Source: RGIG2707 sp045600065
GTDB taxonomy: Bacteria; Bacillota; Clostridia; Peptostreptococcales; Anaerovoracaceae
Assembly (NCBI GenBank): GCA_045600065.1
Contig: JAZRXE010000027.1
Location: 1 to 11,257, forward strand
Reading direction: 5' to 3'
DNA: 11,257 bases
Part shown: piece after piece, positions 1-6,519 of the stretch
Layout: every line of letters begins with the position of its first letter
How positions within the stretch are numbered: the first letter of the stretch is position 1
Translations under genes and position numbers: made by a program
Notes under the pieces: generated by a model
The model's database searches: none
Seen by the model: only the letters and a program-made list of their open reading frames with translations
What the model was told of the DNA's origin: nothing

Positions 1-2
1 CG

Positions 3-488
3 GCGGATCAGACCGCCCAGCTTTCCGACTGGACTTATCTGCAGACCCTTGAACCGGGAGCAGGCTTTCAGCTGGATCTCAGGCTGGAGATACCTATCAC
101 TCTGGGCAATGAGTTCGCCGAAAAGGCAGCTTATATAGATTGGGAATTTCTTGTGGAGATCATGGATGACCCCGTGGAGCCCGATCCCGGCGGAGATGAT
201 CCTGACGGGCCCGGCCCCGGCACAGACCCTGATCCGGGCACCGATCCCGGCACAGACCCGGGAACCGATCCGGGTACAGACCCCGGAACCGATCCCGGTA
301 CAGATCCGGGCATCGGCAGCGGCGGAGAAGGAGAAGGTGGCGGCGAAGAGAACGATCCCTTCGGCCCCCGCACCGGAGACGAGACCCCTCTGGGCCTGTA
401 CATGGGCCTTCTGGGCTTCAGCGCTTTTCTGCTGATACTATTACTGGTACTCAGAAAGCGAAAGGCCGATGAAGACAAAGACAAGTGA
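3..488 (+). CDS. Cell-surface protein, C-terminal part (5' partial), DPGT-repeat stalk and sortase-type sorting signal
   Basis: The reading frame is open from the window edge to a TGA at 486-488, so only the last 161 residues are visible. In order they are: a beta-rich piece ending near the residues YIDWEFLVE; an acidic Pro/Gly/Asp linker with seven DPGT-type units (231-314); a Gly/Glu-rich stretch; then FGPRTGDE, a hydrophobic segment of about 20 residues (GLYMGLLGFSAFLLILLLVL) and a positive tail RKRK. A TG-containing motif, hydrophobic span and basic tail is the layout of Gram-positive wall-sorting signals; PRTGD here would stand in for LPxTG. The expected role is a wall-anchored protein with a Pro-rich spacer through the peptidoglycan. 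The folded piece recalls repeat domains of clostridial surface proteins, possibly TasA/CalY-like, but that is a guess. No sortase gene is in view. The true start lies upstream of the window. Confidence 0.8.
   Translation, partial: ADQTAQLSDWTYLQTLEPGAGFQLDLRLEIPITLGNEFAEKAAYIDWEFLVEIMDDPVEPDPGGDDPDGPGPGTDPDPGTDPGTDPGTDPGTDPGTDPGTDPGIGSGGEGEGGGEENDPFGPRTGDETPLGLYMGLLGFSAFLLILLLVLRKRKADEDKDK
231..314 (+). repeat. 12-bp tandem repeat coding for DPGT units
   Basis: Seven in-frame 12-base units each encode Asp-Pro-Gly-Thr (the last is DPGI). The Thr codon alternates ACC, ACA, ACC, ACA, ACC, ACA from unit to unit, so the real period is 24 bases, which points to spread by duplication of a two-unit block. 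The product is an extended, acidic, Pro/Gly-rich stalk in the surface protein. Confidence 0.85.
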
Positions 489-497
489 TAAGTGTTT

Positions 498-535
498 AAA
501 GCTGCAAGGAAGCATAGCTTTCGGGCAGCTTTTTT
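498..535 (+). terminator. Intrinsic terminator after the surface-protein gene
   Basis: AAAGCTGC (498-505) pairs with GCAGCTTT (525-532), and the T-run continues to 535. The 19-base loop contains a smaller possible AAGC/GCTT stem. It lies 10 bases after the stop codon. Confidence 0.75.
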
Positions 536-687
536 GATGTCCGGAATGCAGTGGGCCTGGGCATAGCCATTTTTCCGGCAGAAGAGATCAAAACACAATG
601 CTGCCTGCAGATCTGCGGTATTGGTACGATACGCTATCAAATTTCAGCAAAGATGCTATAACATTTGTGAGAATATAACAAATTATA

Positions 688-696
688 TGTTATTAT
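688..696 (+). promoter_or_regulatory. Probable extended -10 promoter for the DUF1295 gene
   Basis: TGTTATTAT fits the TGnTATAAT extended -10 pattern in an AT-rich spacer about 45 bases before the start codon. The best -35 match (TTGTGA, 665-670) is too far away (20 bases), so the extended element would carry the promoter. Confidence 0.4.
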
Positions 697-740
697 AAAG
701 CATAAAAACTATTGCTTGTACCCGAAAACAGGGAGGACTT

Positions 741-1547
741 ATGACTTTTACTTACGGACTGTCGATTCTATTTGCCGCTGCCATGCTTTGCTGTATCAGC
801 GGCTTTTACAAATATGTCTACTTTATATCCATAGGCTACGGCGCAGCGATTTCCGGACAGGGAGCGGCCATGCTCTGGCTGTTTAGAGACAGTCTCAGCC
901 CCGCAGTGATAATATCCTGTACCATATTCATTCTCTACGGTCTTCGGCTCAGCGGCTATCTGCTGTACAGAGAGCTGAAAAGCGCCAGCTATCAGAAGCA
1001 TATGGTCACGGAGATCAAGGACGGCTCGGGTATGGGGCTTGGTCTTAAGCTGCTGCTCTGGCTGTTTTGCGGACTGCTCTATGTCTGCATGATCTCTCCG
1101 ATCTACTGCCGCTTTCTTAACGGAAACACAGCCGCAGATGCAAGCTTTGCGGCAGGCACCGTGCTGATGATAGGCGGTATCACACTGGAATCGCTGTCGG
1201 ATCTGAGCAAGAACCGGCAGAAAAAGCTCAACCCCCGCAGATTCTGCGACAAGGGGCTGTTCAGCTTTGTCCGCTGCCCCAATTATCTGGGCGAGCTGAT
1301 ACTGTGGACAGGAGTGCTGGTCTGCGGTGCAGGCTCCCTGCAGGGCGCGGCCCAGTGGATAACGGCTCTGTGCGGCTATATCGGGATCGTATTTGTGATG
1401 TTCAGCGGAGCCCGAAGGCTGGAGGTCCGTCAGAACAAAAACTACGGTACGGACCCGGAGTACCGGAGCTATGTACAAACCGTGCCTATTCTTATCCCCT
1501 TTATACCTCTTTACAGTGTGGAGAAATACACATTCCTGGTGTTGTAG
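741..1547 (+). CDS. DUF1295 / steroid 5-alpha-reductase-like integral membrane protein
   Basis: The 268-residue protein is strongly hydrophobic with six or seven likely membrane segments (about 1-21, 26-48, 53-75, 100-121, 134-153, 184-202, 205-224). The C-terminal half carries the family pattern: NPRRFCDKGLFSFVRCPNYLGE at 164-185 and YGTDPEYRSY at 235-244, matching the usual GLW.YSRHPNYFGE and YG.DPEY signatures of DUF1295 proteins. That fold is shared with steroid 5-alpha reductases and isoprenylcysteine methyltransferases; the bacterial substrate is generally not known, so no reaction is assigned. Length is normal for the family. The ATG follows GGGAGG (731-736) at four bases, which fixes the start. 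One oddity is Cys179 where most members have His in the R-x-P-N-Y motif. The next gene starts 83 bases downstream with no clear terminator between, so cotranscription is possible. Confidence 0.82.
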   Translation: MTFTYGLSILFAAAMLCCISGFYKYVYFISIGYGAAISGQGAAMLWLFRDSLSPAVIISCTIFILYGLRLSGYLLYRELKSASYQKHMVTEIKDGSGMGLGLKLLLWLFCGLLYVCMISPIYCRFLNGNTAADASFAAGTVLMIGGITLESLSDLSKNRQKKLNPRRFCDKGLFSFVRCPNYLGELILWTGVLVCGAGSLQGAAQWITALCGYIGIVFVMFSGARRLEVRQNKNYGTDPEYRSYVQTVPILIPFIPLYSVEKYTFLVL

Positions 1548-1630
1548 CCCCGGCTGCAGAATAAGCCCATCTTTGTGCTGCGCAGCAGATCGCTCTTTTA
1601 TCGGATCCCGTCAGGTGGTAAAATAGCATC

Positions 1631-2788
1631 ATGGAAAAGGACAAAGAAAAAAGACTTATATCTGCCGGAAAGCTTGCTGCGGTCAGGGCTCCGCTGCCCG
1701 ATTCCCTCAACTGGCTTTACGGACTGGGCTTTAAGCTTGGCGTGTTTATAATGCTCAAGTGTTTTCTGGTGCTCAAAACCCAGATACTCAACCTTTCATC
1801 TTACGGTGTGGTGCTCTGCGGAGCACAGATGCTGCTTGCCGGGGTGCTTATCGCCTGTGGGGCTGCCGCTCAGTCTTCGGGGGTTTTTTCGGACCCTGCC
1901 AGGCTGCATACAGTCAATTACTTTTATCTGCTCGCCTTTATTGTCAACGCCTCCGTGCTTGCCGCAGGAAGGTTCAAAGCCCTTGATCTTTTTGTACACG
2001 CAGGCAGGCAGAGCTTTCTTACAGAGCTGTTTTCCGGCCTGAAATCATTCAGCCTGGATCTGCTCTTCTTTGACACAGACCTGTGGACCCTGGCTGCGCT
2101 GCTGATCTATATGACAGGCAGTGTCTACCTGCTTATGAGCTTCGGAACAGATGCCTTTAAAACCGCCAATCCGGCGCTTGCAAAGCGCGGTATCAGGGCC
2201 TTTGGCGTACTGGCTGCGATATTGTGCGTTGTTTTGGTTATCGCTCCGGCGATTTCTCATCTGGGCAAGGCTCAGCTTCCCGCCGGTTCGGAATCCATGC
2301 GGGGCAGATCCTTTGAGCAGCTGGCCGGAGAGCTTTCCGAAGCAGGCTTTGAGAATATCAGCATCAGCGCCGAGTACAAGCTCTTTTCCATGTATGTGAA
2401 CGGATCTGTCAAAAGCGTGGAGATCGATGGCTCCGGAGATTTTCTGGAAGCCGAGTGGTATCCCCGTGATTCCGAGATCCGGCTTGTGTATTATTCGAAT
2501 TACAGGAATATCAGCAATCTGATAAAGCTGGCAGAGGGCGGGCGCGAGGCTGTTCAATGCCCGGAGGGCTCCTTCGGCTGGCAGTCAGAGGATGCTTCCG
2601 TGGCTTCTGTTGACGATACCGGCATGGTGACTGCGGTAACACCCGGAGAGACCCGTGTCAGCTTTTTTGTAAAAATCGGAGATCTGACCGTAAGGCACAG
2701 CTGCAAGGTGGAGGTTTACAGCCTGAATCCTGTGGACTGGGCCGGAGATCTGCTGAAGATGCTGCCCGAAAAGGGCGGGGAGGAATAG
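1631..2788 (+). CDS. Unrecognised membrane protein with PASTA-like and BIG2-like C-terminal domains
   Basis: I do not recognise this 385-residue protein as a whole. Residues 1-210 contain five likely membrane segments (about 32-49, 58-79, 97-114, 151-171, 189-208). Residues 221-287 read GRSFEQLAGELSEAGFENI then VKSVEIDGSGDF and W.P.D..I.L.Y, a pattern like the PASTA-like modules of Bacillota surface proteins. Residues about 306-365 (FGWQSEDASVASVDDTGMV then TAVTPGETRVSF) fit a bacterial Ig-like BIG2 domain. With the N-terminus inside, five segments would put both domains outside the cell, which suits wall or polysaccharide contact; this is inference. An in-frame TAA at 1619-1621 leaves ATG 1631 as the only sensible start, with a weak AGGTGG site 12 bases upstream. 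The stop codon touches the start of the Nudix gene, so the two are surely cotranscribed. Confidence 0.78.
   Translation: MEKDKEKRLISAGKLAAVRAPLPDSLNWLYGLGFKLGVFIMLKCFLVLKTQILNLSSYGVVLCGAQMLLAGVLIACGAAAQSSGVFSDPARLHTVNYFYLLAFIVNASVLAAGRFKALDLFVHAGRQSFLTELFSGLKSFSLDLLFFDTDLWTLAALLIYMTGSVYLLMSFGTDAFKTANPALAKRGIRAFGVLAAILCVVLVIAPAISHLGKAQLPAGSESMRGRSFEQLAGELSEAGFENISISAEYKLFSMYVNGSVKSVEIDGSGDFLEAEWYPRDSEIRLVYYSNYRNISNLIKLAEGGREAVQCPEGSFGWQSEDASVASVDDTGMVTAVTPGETRVSFFVKIGDLTVRHSCKVEVYSLNPVDWAGDLLKMLPEKGGEE
2777..2783 (+). promoter_or_regulatory. Strong ribosome binding site inside the end of the upstream gene
   Basis: GGGGAGG lies within the last codons of the membrane-protein gene, five bases before ATG 2789. 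Stop (TAG 2786-2788) and start are adjacent, which suggests translational coupling of the Nudix gene. Confidence 0.8.
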
Positions 2789-3175
2789 ATGCGAGATGTA
2801 GTAGCGGCCCTCATTTGGAGGGGCGACAGATTTATGATCTGCCAGCGTCCGGCAAACAAGGCGCGTGGGCTTATGTGGGAATTCGTCGGAGGCAAGACGG
2901 AGCCCGGAGAGAGCCTTCAGCAGGCCCTGATACGCGAGTGCCGCGAGGAACTTGATATTCTTGTGGTACCGGAGGAAATTTTTATGGAAGTTGATCACGT
3001 GTATCCGGATATCAGCATACATCTGACCCTGTTCAACTGCAGCATAGCCGAGGGCGAGCCCAAACTTCTGGAGCACAACGATCTGAAATGGATACTCACA
3101 TCAGAGATCGATGATTACGAGTTCTGCCCCGCGGACGCGGATATCCTGAAGGTGCTTAAGACCTCCAACCGCTGA
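2789..3175 (+). CDS. Nudix hydrolase, MutT-like (8-oxo-dGTP / nucleotide diphosphatase type)
   Basis: This 128-residue protein has the size of single-domain MutT enzymes. The Nudix box spans residues 35-57: G35, E41, R49-E50 and E53-E54 are all in place (pattern GX5EX7REUXEEXGU), with Asp56 where Gly is usual, a change I recall from other MutT-like sequences. The strand before it (RDVVAALIWRGDRFMICQRP) and the later DLKWILTSEID segment also fit MutT homologues. Such enzymes hydrolyse nucleoside triphosphates to the monophosphate and pyrophosphate with Mg2+, often cleaning oxidised dGTP from the pool; the substrate here is not proven. It is the last gene of the operon with the membrane protein. 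Two bases after its stop the hairpin-repeat cluster begins, followed by a two-way terminator. Confidence 0.88.
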   Translation: MRDVVAALIWRGDRFMICQRPANKARGLMWEFVGGKTEPGESLQQALIRECREELDILVVPEEIFMEVDHVYPDISIHLTLFNCSIAEGEPKLLEHNDLKWILTSEIDDYEFCPADADILKVLKTSNR

Positions 3176-3177
3176 TA

Positions 3178-3336
3178 GGACACAGGACACAGGGGACACA
3201 AGGGGACGGTTCTTGTGTGTTAATTACAGAGGGACGGTTCTTGTGTGTACTTTTGCGTAGGTATTCAATTTTAGTACACACAAGACCCGTCCCCTTGTGC
3301 TCTGTGTAACACACAAGAACCGTCCCCTTGTGTCCC
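3178..3336. repeat. REP-like inverted repeat cluster 1 (GGGACGGTTCTTGTG family)
   Basis: The cluster has four copies of one motif in the order forward (about 3196-3218), forward lacking its left arm (3230-3248), reverse (3277-3299), reverse (3309-3333). Copies one, three and four are small hairpins: stem CACAAG/CTTGTG around the nine-base loop GGGACGGTT or its complement (one copy has ACCCGTCCC). The whole of 3193-3336 is also a large imperfect palindrome, the left arm 3193-3251 matching the complement of 3273-3336 around a 21-base loop. Three GGACACA copies (3178, 3185, 3194) precede it. Short hairpins in paired intergenic clusters are typical of REP/BIME elements moved by Y1-type (RAYT) transposases; no such gene is in the window. 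Confidence 0.85.
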
Positions 3337-3341
3337 AAGCA

Positions 3342-3371
3342 AAAAAGAGAAGGCCGGGGCCTTCTCTTTTT
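3342..3371. terminator. Bidirectional intrinsic terminator between convergent genes
   Basis: AAAAAGAGAAGGCC (3342-3355) and GGCCTTCTCTTTTT (3358-3371) form a long GC-capped stem with A-run and T-run sides. On the + strand it closes the Nudix transcript; on the minus strand it lies 16 bases after the transporter stop codon and has its own U-run. Confidence 0.88.
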
Positions 3372-3387
3372 GAATCGTGCTTATGTA

Positions 3388-4623
3388 TTATGCGAAGATC
3401 ATGGGGCAGATAATGCCTGCGAATACAACGGATGCTACAGTTACGGTAGTGAATCCGCCTACGATCATCTTCGGCATTACGAACTCCAGGGCTCTCTGTC
3501 TCTGCTCATCGGTGCAATCCAGGGAGTTTACTACCTCGTTGGAAAGTATCTCGGTTCCGGGATAGCCGAACATGCAGGTGCATGCGATGGCAGCGGAGAT
3601 CCAGGGATCATAGCCTACGAGTTTACCGGTGATAACTGCCAGTGCGCAGATACCTACGGTGCACATACCCAGCATTCCGACCAGAGGTACCAGCATTTCC
3701 AGCAGACCGCTGGGGGTAACATTGGCCAGGGAACCGGGGAGCATCAGCATCAGACCCATCATAGCCATGCCGTAGCCGCCGGACTTCTGCAGGGACTGCT
3801 TGTCCAGGAAGCCGATCCTGGTGAAGATCAGACCGAAGATCAGGTAAGCGATGTTGGGGTTCAGGTAGTAGTTGACGGGGTTGGAGCCGGGAATCTTGGT
3901 CATCTGACCGACAAAGCTTCCGACAACTGCAACGGCAGCCAGCTTAAAGAAATACATGTTGGAAGTATTGGCTTCCTTGCGGGTGGGCTTTAAAAGTCTC
4001 ATGCTGGGAAGCTGGACTCTGTTGGTCTTGTCTGCTTCGTGATCGAACTCACCTGCAGCCAGCTTTCCGTTCAGGACCTTCTTGAGACCGATGGTGGCAA
4101 CGGGCATACCGAAGAACTTCTGCATGGCCAGAACCAGTACAACGTAGGCTGCCAGCTCGGGTCTGCCTGCGTCGTTGGCGGCTGCCTGGCACAGAATGCC
4201 TGCGATGGTACCGCCGGAAATGGGGGGTGCTGCCATCAGTGCGTAATCGCGTCCGAAGATCCAGCTTCCTACTGTAAAGGAAATCACGGCGATTCCGCAG
4301 ATACCTGCAAGGGCAACAGCTACTGTTTTCCACTCACTGAGCATGTCTTCCAGATCGATCAACGTGCCCAGGTTGGTAATCAGCAGTGCAGTAATAAAGT
4401 TGTTTGCTACTGCAACCATGCCTGTCTTTGTAGTGATGTCGGCGGGGAAGATGCCTGCCCAGAAACAAAGCAAGAAGATGATACTCGAGAACATCAGGGA
4501 AGAAACCGAACCGTTGGTCAAGCGGGACAGCCATTCACCGAGTACGTATACGAGCATACACGCGCAGAAGCAAACGAGAGGGCTCCAGAATGTTATTCCC
4601 ATTCCTTCAAAAAATGCAACCAT
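3388..4623 (-). CDS. Multi-spanning transporter, GltS-like / ion-transporter-superfamily fold, substrate unknown
   Basis: The 411-residue protein is almost wholly hydrophobic, with 10-12 likely membrane segments in two halves (about 11-180 and 224-410) joined by a charged cytoplasmic loop at 183-222 (KLAAGEFDHEADKTNR and following). The first half has a Gly/Pro-rich stretch AAPPISGGTIAGI (131-143) and the second LPGSLANVTPSG (295-306) and MFGYPGTEIL (351-360). Paired Gly/Pro-rich breaks in two inverted halves are typical of secondary transporters such as the Na+/glutamate symporter GltS, which has a similar length. I recall clostridial proteins of the same type annotated as hypothetical or GltS-like, so only a general transporter role is safe; an organic anion or amino acid is a guess. 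The start follows AAAGGAGT (4633-4640 on the complement) by nine bases. It is a single-gene unit with its own control region and terminator. Confidence 0.75.
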   Translation of the reverse strand: MVAFFEGMGITFWSPLVCFCACMLVYVLGEWLSRLTNGSVSSLMFSSIIFLLCFWAGIFPADITTKTGMVAVANNFITALLITNLGTLIDLEDMLSEWKTVAVALAGICGIAVISFTVGSWIFGRDYALMAAPPISGGTIAGILCQAAANDAGRPELAAYVVLVLAMQKFFGMPVATIGLKKVLNGKLAAGEFDHEADKTNRVQLPSMRLLKPTRKEANTSNMYFFKLAAVAVVGSFVGQMTKIPGSNPVNYYLNPNIAYLIFGLIFTRIGFLDKQSLQKSGGYGMAMMGLMLMLPGSLANVTPSGLLEMLVPLVGMLGMCTVGICALAVITGKLVGYDPWISAAIACTCMFGYPGTEILSNEVVNSLDCTDEQRQRALEFVMPKMIVGGFTTVTVASVVFAGIICPMIFA

Positions 4624-4659
4624 TCTCTTTTGACTCCTTTTAAATAAAAAATAATTGCG

Positions 4660-4683
4660 TCAAAACGGCTTATTCCGTTTTGA
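4660..4683 (-). promoter_or_regulatory. Leader hairpin upstream of the transporter gene
   Basis: TCAAAACGG and CCGTTTTGA form a perfect nine-base stem with a six-base loop, 36-60 bases before the transporter start. Read on the minus strand it is followed after a few bases by a U-rich stretch, so it could act as an attenuator, or in DNA form as an operator. Confidence 0.45.
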
Positions 4684-4697
4684 AAACTAATGTTGAT

Positions 4698-4726
4698 ATT
4701 CTCTCATTGTTGACCGCGATTGTCAA
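4698..4726 (-). promoter_or_regulatory. Candidate transporter promoter with overlapping dyad
   Basis: On the complement 4726-4721 reads TTGACA, a perfect -35. The -10 is poor (GAATAT-like at 4701-4696, spacing 19). The -35 is one arm of the dyad TTGAC-N7-GTCAA (4710-4726), a fair operator candidate. Confidence 0.3.
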
Positions 4727-4790
4727 TGAAAATCTTGAATAAATATTAGATTGTTTGTATAGTTTTGTATGAATAAGTGTATTGTTAAAT

Positions 4791-4799
4791 TGATATAAT
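4791..4799 (+). promoter_or_regulatory. Perfect extended -10 element, probable upstream promoter of the ABC operon
   Basis: TGATATAAT matches the extended -10 consensus exactly; no good -35 lies 16-18 bases before it. Transcription from here would give a leader of about 230 bases before the lipoprotein gene. Confidence 0.5.
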
Positions 4800-4941
4800 A
4801 GACACAATATTTCAAAGAAAATGATCGCCGGGCAGACGCTTTTCGCCGGGCTTTTATACACAAATATGTACACTATGCGCATAATTATAGTTTATGCAGA
4901 CTTTTATGCATCCTCGGTCATAAAATAGTGTTTTCAGCCAC

Positions 4942-4971
4942 TTGACAGGTATGCTAATATTAATGTAGCAG
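4942..4971 (+). promoter_or_regulatory. Candidate proximal promoter of the ABC operon
   Basis: TTGACA at 4942-4947 is a consensus -35, but only weak -10 candidates (GTAGCA, TAGCAG) sit 17-18 bases on. TGCTAATAT (4952-4960) is a possible extended -10 with no -35 of its own. Confidence 0.3.
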
Positions 4972-5037
4972 ATAGATTGTTATCTATATGAGCCCTTTGG
5001 GGCCTGCCGTTTTGTTTAGTTTTTTACGGAGGTAAAA

Positions 5038-5844
5038 ATGAAAAGATTCTTATCCATTCTGATGGTCCTCTGCATGCTCTTAAGCCTTGCCGCCTGCGGC
5101 GAGAAGAAAGAGGAAGAACCTCAGACCTCCGCAGATCTTCTTGAAACTATCAAGGATCGCGGATATATTACTATTGCAACCGAAGGAGCCTGGTCTCCCT
5201 GGACCTATCACGATGAAAACGACGAGCTCGTAGGCTACGACGTTGAGATAGGCAAGGCCATCGCCGAAAAGCTCGGCGTAGAGGCACAGTTTGTTGAGAC
5301 CGGATGGGATTCCATCCTTGCCGGCGTTGATTCCGGAAGATTCGACCTGGCCTGCAACGGCGTAGGCAACACCCCGGACAGAGCGGAAAAGTACAATTTC
5401 TCCACTCCCTATGCCTACATCAGCACCGTTCTGGTAGTCAACGGAGACAATACGGATATTACAAGCTTCGAGGATCTGGCAGGCAAGACCACTGCCAACA
5501 CCGCTTCCAGCACCTATGCCCAGAAGGCTGAAGGCTTCGGCGCCACCAACACACCCGTAGATTCCCTGCTGGAAACCCTGGAGCTTTTAATTAACAACCG
5601 CATCGATGCCACCCTCAACGCAAAGGTATCCATCAACGATTATCTGAGAGAGCATCCCGATGCCAACATCAAGATCATCGCAGAAACCGATCCCGAAATC
5701 GTCTGCATTCCCGTTCGCAAGAGCGAGGAGTCCCAGACCCTGCTGGACGAGATCAACCGCTGCCTTGAAGAAATGAGAGAAGACGGAACTCTCGCCGAGC
5801 TTTCCGTCAAGTACTTCGGAATAGACCAGACCAGAAACGAATAG
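5038..5844 (+). CDS. Amino-acid ABC transporter substrate-binding lipoprotein (family 3, cystine/polar type)
   Basis: The 268-residue protein starts with a lipoprotein signal peptide: basic MKR, a hydrophobic core and lipobox LAAC with Cys20 as the lipidated residue, followed by a charged tether. Residues 43-262 form a solute-binding family 3 domain: GYITIATEGAWSPWTYHDE, then GYDVEIGKAIAEKLG (66-80), and NTPDRAEKYNFSTPY (111-125), where Arg115 is at the place of the Arg that holds the ligand carboxylate in this family. The later RIDATLNAKVS segment resembles cystine-type binding proteins, in which the usual second Asp is not always kept. It would sit on the outer face of the membrane and pass a polar amino acid, perhaps cystine, to the permease encoded three bases downstream. 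GGAGG (5028-5032) five bases before the ATG supports the start. Confidence 0.92.
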   Translation: MKRFLSILMVLCMLLSLAACGEKKEEEPQTSADLLETIKDRGYITIATEGAWSPWTYHDENDELVGYDVEIGKAIAEKLGVEAQFVETGWDSILAGVDSGRFDLACNGVGNTPDRAEKYNFSTPYAYISTVLVVNGDNTDITSFEDLAGKTTANTASSTYAQKAEGFGATNTPVDSLLETLELLINNRIDATLNAKVSINDYLREHPDANIKIIAETDPEIVCIPVRKSEESQTLLDEINRCLEEMREDGTLAELSVKYFGIDQTRNE

Positions 5845-5847
5845 AAA

Positions 5848-6519
5848 ATGTCAGAACGTCTGATAAATATCTTAATCACATCATTCCCGAAATTACTGGC
5901 TTACGGTGTGAGGGTGTCCATCCCTCTCACCGTTTTGTCATTTGCGCTGGCGCTGCTGATATCCCTGGTAGTGGCAATGATTCAGTACGCAGATGTAAAG
6001 CTGCTGCGGCAGCTGTGCCGCTTCTACATCTGGGTGGTAAGAGGAACGCCCTTGCTTGTACAGCTTTATCTGGTGTTTTACGGTCTTCCCAGCATAGGAA
6101 TCACCTTAAAGGCCTATCCTGTTGCAGTATTTGTATTTGCCTTCAATGAAGCCGCCTACATGGCAGAAAGTGTCAGAGCGGCGCTGGAGGCAGTCCCCCA
6201 GGGGCAGCTGGAGGCAGGCTATTGCGTAGGCATGAACTATCTGCAGATAATGCGCAGCATAGTGATACCTCAGGCCTTCCGCATTGCCTTCCCGTCTCTG
6301 ATGAATTCGCTGATCTCCATGCTCAAGGGAACCTCCATGGCGGCGACCATAACCGTTACGGAAATGTTCAGGGAGGCTCAGGTCATCAACGGACGTTACT
6401 ATGAATCTCTGGGTCTTTATACAGAGGTCGCCCTTATATACCTTATGTTCTGCACCATACTGACCATGATACAGCATTGGGGCGAAAAGAGACTCAGCAG
6501 CTACGGAGGACAGAAATAA
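5848..6519 (+). CDS. Polar amino-acid ABC transporter permease (HisMQ family)
   Basis: This 223-residue inner-membrane protein has about five membrane segments (20-43, 60-78, 90-107, 150-172, 188-208) and the family marks RGTPLLVQL (65-73), the EAA cytoplasmic loop EAVPQGQLEAGYCVGM on to IVIPQAF (114-144) that docks to the ATPase, and LKGTSM (159-164). Length is normal. There is only one permease gene, so the channel is probably a homodimer, as is common in cystine-type systems. It starts three bases after the binding-protein stop with no good Shine-Dalgarno site, so it probably depends on translational coupling. Its stop overlaps the ATPase start by one base. Confidence 0.92.
   Translation: MSERLINILITSFPKLLAYGVRVSIPLTVLSFALALLISLVVAMIQYADVKLLRQLCRFYIWVVRGTPLLVQLYLVFYGLPSIGITLKAYPVAVFVFAFNEAAYMAESVRAALEAVPQGQLEAGYCVGMNYLQIMRSIVIPQAFRIAFPSLMNSLISMLKGTSMAATITVTEMFREAQVINGRYYESLGLYTEVALIYLMFCTILTMIQHWGEKRLSSYGGQK

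Larger units (their letters stand above)
4624..5037. other. Divergent AT-rich control region between the transporter and the ABC operon
   Basis: No gene is visible in these 414 bases. For the minus strand it holds a hairpin (4660-4683) and a candidate -35 with an overlapping dyad (4710-4726). For the + strand it holds an extended -10 (4791-4799) and a second candidate -35 (TTGACA, 4942-4947). Between them are CGCCGGGC repeated directly at 4826-4833 and 4844-4851, the palindrome TATGCGCATA (4874-4883), TATGCA at 4893 and 4905, and ATAGAT/ATCTAT around TGTT (4972-4987). I see no known riboswitch or T-box motif. Confidence 0.6.

Noticed and set aside
131..640. Minus-strand open frame covering the DPGT region and the following spacer
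   Set aside because: Most of it is antisense to the repeat stalk (low-complexity PGSVPGS), it crosses the terminator, and its first 50 residues resemble nothing I know.
1576..1587. Perfect 12-base palindrome TGCTGCGCAGCA between the DUF1295 gene and the next gene
   Set aside because: It has no loop and no T-run, so it is not a terminator; with a single copy it is weak evidence for an operator.
3328..3993. + strand open frame across the repeat edge, terminator and transporter gene
   Set aside because: It crosses the terminator and reads antisense to the transporter; the Cys/Gly/His-rich product is not protein-like.
4826..4856. Possible terminator at the CGCCGGGC repeats before TTTTATA
   Set aside because: The two GC blocks are direct, not inverted; only CCGG can pair (four bases).
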